A stretch of 11,074 bases of DNA, from the NCBI GenBank assembly GCA_030018555.1, contig JASEHY010000031.1:1-11074 (forward strand), read 5' to 3'. This DNA is from Planctomycetota bacterium. GTDB lineage: Bacteria; Planctomycetota; MHYJ01; JACQXL01. The notes under the pieces are model-generated. The model made no database searches. It saw only the letters and a list, made by a program, of their open reading frames with translations, and had not been told where the DNA came from. This document shows positions 6,701-11,074 of this stretch, in pieces; position 1 is the first letter of the stretch; each line of letters opens with the position of its first letter. A program made the translations under genes and the position numbers.

Positions 6701-7823
6701 GAATAATAATGACCTCTCTGATTCACTCAAAAAGACACAGGACAAAACAGCCAAGTCCGAAGGATTATATGCTCAGAAAGAAGATGAATTGCGTCTCGTT
6801 CAGAAAACACTTAAAGAAACGGAGACACAGAATACCGCCACTGTCAATACTCTCCAGACCCAGATAACCAATCTTAAAGCCCAGGTAGGAGACCTTTCCG
6901 GCTCACTCAAGACAAGTATGGATGAAAAGGATAAAATAAAGGATGAAAAAAACAAGGCGGAATCAAATCTCGTTCTGGCTAATAAAAACAACACCGACCT
7001 GAAGGGGAAATATGACGAGTTACAAAAGGACATTTCAGCCCTGCTAAGCAAACTGAAAACTCAGGAATACGAATTCAATAAGGCAGTGAAAGAAGAGAGA
7101 GAAGGTTATCAGCGTATCCTCAGTGAACTCAATAGCGCCAAAGAAAACCTCAGAAGTGCCACTTGGCAGATATCAGAACTGCAAACCAGAAACACGGCAC
7201 TGGATAAAAGTGCTGGCTCATTACAAAACCAGTTGAAGAGTCAGGAAGCCGATATGCAGGCAACTATCATATACGAACGCAACCTCAAGAATGACTATAT
7301 GGCAAAATTAGACGAGACCGAAAGGAAATTAAATACCTATATGAAGATAGAAATAGACCTCAGACAGAAAGTCTCTACTCTGGAAAAAGACATTGCAGGA
7401 ATAAAATTGACACTGGACGAAAAAATAGCCGAGGGAATCAGGAAGAAAGAGACCGATTTTATAAATCAACTTAGAGACGCTAATGATAAGGTTAAAATAA
7501 TGGAAGAGACCGTTACAGCGGAGCGGGTCGAGATGTTTGGTAAGATAGCCAACGCCCTCACCGAAAGCGGAAAATATGATGAAGCGATAAATTGCTATGA
7601 AAAAGTATTACGAGTTAATGCTAAAAACCCTTCCGCTTATTATAATATGGGCATCCTCTATGATGAACGACTTGATAACCCATCCAGGGCTATTTTCTGT
7701 TACACCAAATATCTGGAACTCGCACCTCCTGATGCACTTGACCGTGAGAGAGTAACGAAATGGATTGAGAATTGTCAGAAGCGTCTGAAAGGACCACCCC
7801 GTAGCGGATTTGAGAAGAAGTAA
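3726..7823 (+). CDS. Giant membrane-anchored coiled-coil protein with C-terminal TPRs
   Basis: This 1365-residue protein has no family I can name. A single membrane helix lies near the N-terminus (about 7-27, FIALIFILYVVGMNIICIVLW) with no evident cleavage site, so it is probably anchored in the inner membrane. Residues about 35-1265 are one continuous, strongly heptad-like coiled coil rich in K, E, L, S, T, N and Q. That stretch has no cysteine, one tryptophan and only three prolines (EKPLKD, LNPIKL, IEPLKK). The C-terminus (about 1268-1336) carries two TPR motifs, GKYDEAINCYEKVL and PSRAIFCYTKYLELAP, after which comes a basic tail. A block at 392-426 is repeated at 930-964 (21 of 35 residues identical). 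The gene lies 112 nt after the secretin gene on the same strand, so a shared job at the envelope is plausible but unproven. Matches to SMC, myosin-like or TolA-like proteins in a search would mostly reflect coiled-coil composition. The SMC heads and Walker motifs are absent. Confidence 0.85.
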   Translation: MDTLRKFIALIFILYVVGMNIICIVLWQSSSSSASKVKEIQVSLNQEKERYQMLEKPLKDENIRLTERASAIQQERDSAKTELQNILSRIEKLTADQDTLKKDSDSARAEIAKLKTEKSKLEERLQFSKEDIFREAKQDVQITFDREKGKLMRELSDLKEVFQRIQIEKENIASDLQKAKTENTAMKEQRLSLEKQLSTYEKQLRSETADKNRLSVENKDLKETNNNYLKENTTLTTSLIKLQQQLKDANKELNPIKLQLTEYKEKTETLIKERNGLEIQVKSERSEKDNYYNETRKHRDLYEKTNKDLSREQENTKKLTAELSEEKTEKVKNKELLTKVEKENSEFKSQNVSLSARVSELAKTSDDLKAKLNATTEEQRKTITEKEDYLLRLKSANDKNTLLEKDIGRLEGLRISLEDKYEAREKESKKTETEHLKSIETLRETNRGIEREYKALSNTVRVLQDTEQRLRADISTSESSKNETSDKLRISEQARLNIQKDLANLERDYTGISETLSRTKYELQILDKNLKSEQAEKYKYYEDYKNQVSKNTGLQRQLETSALKMQKAEEENKFSAERLKELQTQTDILRKENTGLKTDKFSLDSQTVQLKTQLEIAEKQLADRETSLSARIADLNKSLKEVTAERESIKQENTKNQNARADLEKQNQVLSDTLKTYDKELAKIRGDNADLQTKLAKGEEARTKVEREVNVLFTTLKTTSESEQKYRDQLTAIQKSYADSEARLKGQTTKNEQQVQTLNSAIKDLNTQKDSQDKLIAEFNETIKSLSKENADQKSTLSKLEKDIKAKTSELTALQQTLQREREMAKSEKAAYEENRSSNEEEISSLKKDVSSMRADNNNLNKQIEPLKKQIKDKEAQLLTLSKSNKDYSEQINSLEKHLTKSEDDVRKKMTEVSEKLRSATSEKDDINTRLKFATDKITSLEKDIKSYEAANKTLETKYESREKDLRISEAEYQKAVSELKEAKTNITALQKNNNDLSDSLKKTQDKTAKSEGLYAQKEDELRLVQKTLKETETQNTATVNTLQTQITNLKAQVGDLSGSLKTSMDEKDKIKDEKNKAESNLVLANKNNTDLKGKYDELQKDISALLSKLKTQEYEFNKAVKEEREGYQRILSELNSAKENLRSATWQISELQTRNTALDKSAGSLQNQLKSQEADMQATIIYERNLKNDYMAKLDETERKLNTYMKIEIDLRQKVSTLEKDIAGIKLTLDEKIAEGIRKKETDFINQLRDANDKVKIMEETVTAERVEMFGKIANALTESGKYDEAINCYEKVLRVNAKNPSAYYNMGILYDERLDNPSRAIFCYTKYLELAPPDALDRERVTKWIENCQKRLKGPPRSGFEKK

Positions 7824-7828
7824 ACCCC

Positions 7829-7893
7829 GTTAGAAGTAAGATACCAAAGGTGTCTGCCCCCGAATATCGCAACAACATCGGGGGACTTCTAAC
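7829..7893 (+). other. Compact three-way-junction fold of 65 nt
   Basis: P1 is GTTAGAAGT (7829-7837) with ACTTCTAAC (7885-7893), 9 bp and perfect. P2 is AGATACC (7839-7845) with GGTGTCT (7849-7855) around AAA, 7 bp with one G-T wobble. P3 is CCCCCGA (7857-7863) with TCGGGGG (7878-7884), 7 bp and perfect, with a 14-nt loop. Only two bases at the junction are unpaired. It starts 6 nt after the coiled-coil stop and has no T-run. It could be an mRNA 3' structure, a small RNA, or a palindromic mobile repeat; the sequence does not say which. Confidence 0.6.
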
Positions 7894-7913
7894 CCGCATT
7901 ATTCATAAATTTC

Positions 7914-8013
7914 TGCTTTGTTGAATAACTATTTTGACACCACCATTAGTCGTGGTTTAGTAGGTCAATATGTCTATATGTTGGATAACTAATCCGAGTT
8001 ATTCAACAGAGCA
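7914..8013. mobile_element. MITE-like 100-bp element with IS903-like ends
   Basis: The ends TGCTTTGTTGAATAACT (7914-7930) and its complement (7997-8013) match over 17 bp with one mismatch. GCTTTGTTGAATAA closely resembles the terminal repeat of IS903-group (IS5 family) elements as I remember it. A second copy of the 12-mer, TGTTGGATAACT (7979-7990), lies inside and can pair with the right arm in place of the left end. Two smaller palindromes (TTGAC/GTCAA, ACCAC/GTGGT) sit at 7934-7968. There is no transposase and no clear target-site duplication, so it is a remnant or non-autonomous derivative if it is mobile at all. Confidence 0.5.
7934..7961 (+). promoter_or_regulatory. Possible promoter for the SEC-C/TPR gene
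   Basis: TTGACA (7934-7939) is a perfect -35 box, with TTTAGT (7956-7961, 4 of 6) 16 bp downstream. It lies inside the MITE-like element, about 80 nt before the preferred start at 8042. The -10 match is weak, so this is a candidate only. Confidence 0.35.
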
Positions 8014-8041
8014 CCTATTTTTAGCTAAAATTAAAATAACA

Positions 8042-9781
8042 ATGAATAAAATAGTTGAGTCCTTACCTGACCCTTATAAACCTTGCCCCTGCGGTAGTGG
8101 CAAGAAATACAAATTCTGTTGTCTGCATAAAGACCGCTCTACTTCTAGAAATATAAGAGGAACCCATCAAAAGCCATTTATTCTGGCAGAAGAAACCCCT
8201 GAATTGGATGGACCGATTATGCTTCTGCCTGGGCCGGATGGCAAACCCGTCCCAGAATCTCTCGTGATAAAAGCCGATATCATTAACCGGCTTGAATCAT
8301 TACCAACTGACACTCATCAAGAAGCAATGGATTATTTTCAAAAAGGGCTAAAAGCACTTGAAGGTAGTGATTTTGACAGATCAATTGAGTATTGTAACCG
8401 CGCCATTGCCTTAATCGACTTTTATCCTCCCGCTTATAATAATCGTTCTATGGCATTATTCTTTAAGTGGCGTCGGGAAGAAGCCATCCGGGATGCCTTA
8501 ACCGTTAAGGAAAAACTTGATCCGACTAATGTATCCGCGACGGTTAACCTTATCAGATTTTATCTTATGAACAACGATTGTGAAAGAGTGCAGTTTTATC
8601 ATTCCGAATTAGACCGGCTTGATTTAATTTCTCCGGATGAGAGGCTTAAAGCCATAGAAGGTTATGCACTTCTTGAGGCAGATGAAAAAGTACGTGAGTT
8701 ATGCCAGGGGATGCTGGATAAAAAACCCGAACCGACGGTATGGTATTTCCATGCTATTGCCCTGGCTAATCTGGGTTTATTTGGACCGGCTCTGGATTCA
8801 CTTAAACATTACCAGACTTGTCATTCGCATGGGTCATTTTGTACCAACTTATCCCGGATGATTGAACAACAGCAAGGTAATAAAAAATATCGTCAGCGCT
8901 TCCCATACTTTGATTTGCCAAGCATATTTCCTCAGCCTTTCACAGAAATACTTTATAATGAGTTTGGTTCGGTTAAAAATGATGAAATCTTTACCCGGAA
9001 ACTAAAACAATTTGCCGAACGAGAGCCATCACTGGGGACATGGGGTCGTTATCTGATGTGGTATGACCAGAAAGGTTGTCCGTTTGGGATTCAGGCATTG
9101 GAATCTATCAATACCCCTTGGGCAATAGATGAATTAAAAAAATTCGCCTTGGGTGATTATCGGGAAACAGACCTCAGGATGGAGGCACTTTTTGCTTTAC
9201 ATCGTTTAGATATTATCAAAATGAATGAACTCGTCCGGTTCTGGCAGGACAGTGCGTGGCACGAAATAAAGGTTTTTGGACAGGAGATTACTGAAGAAGT
9301 TGCTGGTGAATATGACCCGGCGTTTTTAGAAGAAGACCGAAAGGCGCGTACCTTACTGGGGAGTGGTAAATTGGCTCAGGCACTGAAAAGGTATCAGGAA
9401 ATTATCAAGCACTGGCCAAAAGTCGCTCGTGGCTATACTAATCTGGCTGGGATTTATATGCACTTGGGCTTGCTGGGTGAAGCACGGAGTTATCTGGAAA
9501 AAGCCACCGCACTTGAGCCGCACTACCCCTTTGCCATCTGCGCCTTAAGCCGGTTAAATATTATGGAAGGTAAACTGGATGATGCTCATGAGACGCTTTC
9601 CAAAATGACCGAAATTGAACGAATGCACCCGGATGCCCTGGGCTATTGGTGGTATACCACGGCTATGCTTGCCATTGCACGCGGTGACCGGGAAGGTGCG
9701 CAACAACAACTCAAACACCTTCAAAACTGGGACCCACACCATAACTATACCCAAGCATTAAAGGAAGAACTTTCCCGCTGA
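8042..9781 (+). CDS. SEC-C zinc-motif and TPR repeat protein
   Basis: This 579-residue soluble protein opens with a SEC-C motif, CPCGSGKKYKFCC (C15, C17, C26, C27), the zinc-binding motif first known from the SecA C-terminus and found in many otherwise unrelated proteins. TPR units follow at about 94-161 (AMDYFQKGLKALEGSDFDRS..., AYNNRSMALFFKWRREEAIRD). Weaker repeats lie at about 203-275, a HEAT-like stretch around 360-400, and clear TPRs at about 433-563 (GKLAQALKRYQEII, ARGYTNLAGIYMHLGLLGEA, GKLDDAHETLSKM). There is no signal peptide or membrane segment. SEC-C/TPR proteins are usually thought to be adaptors; no enzyme motif is present. The frame is open back to an ATG at 7970, but those 24 residues are encoded by the palindromic element, so I prefer 8042 even though it lacks a strong Shine-Dalgarno. 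The gene follows the coiled-coil gene after 218 nt, and co-function is not shown. Confidence 0.85.
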   Translation: MNKIVESLPDPYKPCPCGSGKKYKFCCLHKDRSTSRNIRGTHQKPFILAEETPELDGPIMLLPGPDGKPVPESLVIKADIINRLESLPTDTHQEAMDYFQKGLKALEGSDFDRSIEYCNRAIALIDFYPPAYNNRSMALFFKWRREEAIRDALTVKEKLDPTNVSATVNLIRFYLMNNDCERVQFYHSELDRLDLISPDERLKAIEGYALLEADEKVRELCQGMLDKKPEPTVWYFHAIALANLGLFGPALDSLKHYQTCHSHGSFCTNLSRMIEQQQGNKKYRQRFPYFDLPSIFPQPFTEILYNEFGSVKNDEIFTRKLKQFAEREPSLGTWGRYLMWYDQKGCPFGIQALESINTPWAIDELKKFALGDYRETDLRMEALFALHRLDIIKMNELVRFWQDSAWHEIKVFGQEITEEVAGEYDPAFLEEDRKARTLLGSGKLAQALKRYQEIIKHWPKVARGYTNLAGIYMHLGLLGEARSYLEKATALEPHYPFAICALSRLNIMEGKLDDAHETLSKMTEIERMHPDALGYWWYTTAMLAIARGDREGAQQQLKHLQNWDPHHNYTQALKEELSR

Positions 9782-9828
9782 CCATCGGGTATACTAAAAA
9801 TTTTCTTGCTAACAACAGTGTGGCCGGC

Positions 9829-9845
9829 TGGCAGGATTGGCAGGA
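9829..9845. repeat. Short tandem repeat between convergent genes
   Basis: TGGCAGGA occurs twice (9829-9836 and 9838-9845) next to the palindrome GCCGGC. The 77-bp gap between the convergent genes ending at 9781 and 9859 has no stem with a T-run, so no terminator is called there. Confidence 0.4.
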
Positions 9846-9858
9846 AAAGGAGTGTAGT

Positions 9859-10482
9859 TTAATATCCCCAAATTTCCCGTACTTCTTTCTCAAAGTATCT
9901 CTTGACATTTTCCCATGTTATCGGGATTAGCATCTGGGGCATCGGGTCTACTTCCGCGTCATTGAAATAGACTAAACTTTTCTGGATGTGAACAAGTCCA
10001 TTCTTTGCTGTAACATCATATTTACGCCGATAGAACACAAGTATTTGCTTTAAATTAATCTTCTGACACAGAAAATATAAGTCAACAAAATCGCGCTTAG
10101 TCCCACGTCCCGTGAGCGCTGCAATTTTCATCGCTGCAATATCTTTAATGTCTGCTACTTTAATCTTCAAAAAATGTTTACAAGAAACTAAAAGAGGATA
10201 GTCATAATGGAATAGACTGAATCTTATTTGACCAATATTTCCAATAATTGTTCCATGGATAGCTTGTTCCGCATTTAAACTTACTGATAATCTCAATCTC
10301 GATGCTATTTGTTTAGGAATAAATTTACTGGGCGTAAAAAAATCAAGGTCAACAGAGATGCGGTGACCCAATTGGAGTGCTAAACCCGTGCCACCGGCTA
10401 AATAAGTCTTGGGAGGTAATTTCAACCATCCTAATCTATCCAGAATCTCTTCCGTATTGCGATATAAGGTTTTTGTAAACAT
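9859..10482 (-). CDS. AbiEii/AbiGii-family nucleotidyltransferase, probable toxin
   Basis: This 207-residue protein has the motifs of the AbiEii-type nucleotidyltransferase family, the toxin side of many type IV-like toxin-antitoxin and abortive-infection pairs. A glycine-rich opening, YLAGGTGLALQLG (27-39), leads to the acidic metal site SVDLDFF (D45, D47). The downstream family block is DIKDIAAMKIAALTGRGTKRDFVDLYFL (about 111-138), with the conserved lysine K119 and RDFVDLY. Family members transfer nucleotides, in studied cases to tRNA acceptor ends; that activity here is inferred. At about 207 residues it is shorter than classical AbiEii (roughly 300) and resembles the minimal form. Its start codon lies 52 nt inside the upstream DUF6922 gene, with no clear Shine-Dalgarno, so translation is probably coupled. 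All catalytic motifs look intact. Confidence 0.85.
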   Translation of the reverse strand: MFTKTLYRNTEEILDRLGWLKLPPKTYLAGGTGLALQLGHRISVDLDFFTPSKFIPKQIASRLRLSVSLNAEQAIHGTIIGNIGQIRFSLFHYDYPLLVSCKHFLKIKVADIKDIAAMKIAALTGRGTKRDFVDLYFLCQKINLKQILVFYRRKYDVTAKNGLVHIQKSLVYFNDAEVDPMPQMLIPITWENVKRYFEKEVREIWGY

Positions 10483-10733
10483 AATACTTTTTGAGGCCCA
10501 AGCCCGACCACTAATCTCCAGAAATTAGCGCTACGGGGTGAAAAACCACGTGCTTCAATTAGAACTTTTTTGATTTCTTTAATTGAAAACTCCTTTTTCA
10601 ACCAGCTTATTGCTTTTCCATCGCCATATTCCATTAGGCGTTTTAAGATGTAGACTCGAAATTTAGATAAATCTAATTTGTTAAAATCTACTTCCCAGAA
10701 ATATTTTTTCAGATAAGATGGTAATGTTCTCAT
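10431..10733 (-). CDS. DUF6922-type protein, probable antitoxin partner
   Basis: This small 100-residue protein matches the pattern I associate with DUF6922: LP.YLKKYFWEVDF.KLDL (4-22), a middle RLMEYGDGKAISWL (about 32-45), and SPRSANFWRLVVGL (about 65-78). Genes of this kind commonly lie directly before AbiEii-family nucleotidyltransferases and are treated as their antitoxins. The same order, promoter and overlap here support that role. There is no membrane segment and no obvious DNA-binding motif beyond helical content. It is the first gene of the two-gene minus-strand operon, with its ATG 25 nt downstream of the -10 box and only a weak purine-rich stretch as ribosome binding site. The antitoxin function is inferred from family context. 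Confidence 0.75.
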   Translation of the reverse strand: MRTLPSYLKKYFWEVDFNKLDLSKFRVYILKRLMEYGDGKAISWLKKEFSIKEIKKVLIEARGFSPRSANFWRLVVGLGPQKVLCLQKPYIAIRKRFWID

Positions 10734-10757
10734 ATCACATTTAACTTTTTTTCTTAT

Positions 10758-10785
10758 TTTATATTATTTATTACGTCCTTGTCAA
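10758..10785 (-). promoter_or_regulatory. Sigma70-type promoter for the nucleotidyltransferase pair
   Basis: Read on the minus strand, TTGACA (10780-10785, perfect -35) is followed by 16 bp and TATAAA (10758-10763, 5 of 6). It lies between the stop of the isomerase-like gene (10808) and the DUF6922 start (10733), giving a short leader of about 20 nt. No clear operator palindrome for autoregulation is visible. Confidence 0.75.
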
Positions 10786-10807
10786 GGTAAATGCTCTAAA
10801 AAGATGT

Positions 10808-11074
10808 TCATATATCTAAAGAATTAATATCCTCTTGGAGACGATGTTGATATTCCGGAAGATATTCAAGAATAAGATTACCACTCCAATCTTTTCCTTG
10901 TAATAATTCTACTATTTTTAGACACCTGCTATCTATAGGTAGATGATGTTCTTCATGACCGATAGCCGATAGATGGACAGTAGTAATATTAGCACTGTAA
11001 TCTTGAATAATTTTGTAAACAAGAGAATCATCATAGATATGAGCCACATCAAGCGTCATTGGCAACTGATACTG
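10808..11074 (-). CDS. Sugar-phosphate isomerase/epimerase-like TIM barrel, 3' end only
   Basis: The frame is open through the window edge, so about 88 C-terminal residues are seen and the start lies outside. TLDVAHIYDD, TTVHLSAIG, HHLPID and GNLILEYLPEY have the order and spacing of the last beta strands of the xylose-isomerase-like/AP-endonuclease-2 TIM barrel family. The Asp and His of DVAH, the His of VHLS and the Glu of LEY are the expected metal-site positions. Substrate cannot be told from this fragment. A TTG near the edge (11065) is not a credible start because it would remove most of the barrel. It lies upstream of the toxin-antitoxin pair on the same strand, but that pair has its own promoter. 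Confidence 0.7.
   Translation of the reverse strand, partial: QYQLPMTLDVAHIYDDSLVYKIIQDYSANITTVHLSAIGHEEHHLPIDSRCLKIVELLQGKDWSGNLILEYLPEYQHRLQEDINSLDI

Noticed and set aside
3726..7823. SMC/Rad50-type ATPase
   Set aside because: Despite the long coiled coil there is no Walker A, Walker B or ABC signature at either end, and the N-terminus is a membrane helix.
7970..8041. Upstream ATG adding 24 residues to the SEC-C/TPR protein
   Set aside because: The extension is encoded by the palindromic, IS903-like element and resembles no SEC-C protein N-terminus. It remains possible, but 8042 is better supported.
9782..9858. Intrinsic terminator between convergent genes
   Set aside because: The GCCGGC and TGGCAGGA words do not form a stem followed by a T-run on either strand.

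Overview
The window reads as a chromosomal segment from an uncultivated Gram-negative-type (didermic) bacterium. The evidence is a secretin, which needs an outer membrane, together with an ExeA-like ATPase and a GspC-like inner-membrane protein. Base composition is moderate to low in GC. Intergenic spaces are rich in palindromic repeats with the arms CATTGCGAG and GCAATCTC, and in C-run/G-run hairpins. Such repeats are familiar from Omnitrophota, Nitrospirota, Planctomycetota and deltaproteobacterial genomes. I cannot fix the phylum from this sequence alone; Omnitrophota-like is a guess.

Layout. Positions 1-421 hold no gene. They contain two nested palindromic elements (4-83 and 174-326), a good sigma70-type promoter (339-366) and a hairpin over the likely ribosome binding site (392-411). 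Next come three tightly packed plus-strand genes. They encode an ExeA/GspA-type AAA ATPase (422-1300), a GspC/PilP-like bitopic protein (1252-2016, overlapping by 49 nt) and a GspD/PilQ-family secretin (2024-3613). After two strong hairpins (3620-3710) and a textbook Shine-Dalgarno comes a 1365-residue protein (3726-7823). It has one N-terminal membrane anchor, about 1,230 residues of nearly proline-free coiled coil, and a C-terminal TPR pair. A spacer with a compact three-way-junction fold (7829-7893) and a 100-bp element with IS903-like ends (7914-8013) precedes a SEC-C zinc-motif plus TPR protein (8042-9781).

The right end is on the minus strand. A DUF6922-type protein (10431-10733) and an AbiEii-family nucleotidyltransferase (9859-10482) overlap by 52 nt and share an obvious promoter (10758-10785). 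This is the arrangement of a type IV-like toxin-antitoxin pair. At the edge is the 3' end of a TIM-barrel sugar-phosphate isomerase/epimerase-like gene (10808-11074, continuing beyond the window).

How they may work together. The first three genes form the outer-membrane half of a type II secretion or type IV pilus machine: secretin, its inner-membrane connector, and an ATPase of the kind that helps place secretins in the envelope. Assembly ATPase, platform protein and pseudopilins are not in the window and must lie elsewhere if the machine is complete. The giant anchored coiled coil directly downstream is the most unusual gene. Its position suggests, but does not prove, a role in spanning or organising the envelope around the secretin. 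The AbiEii/DUF6922 pair is a separate accessory module.
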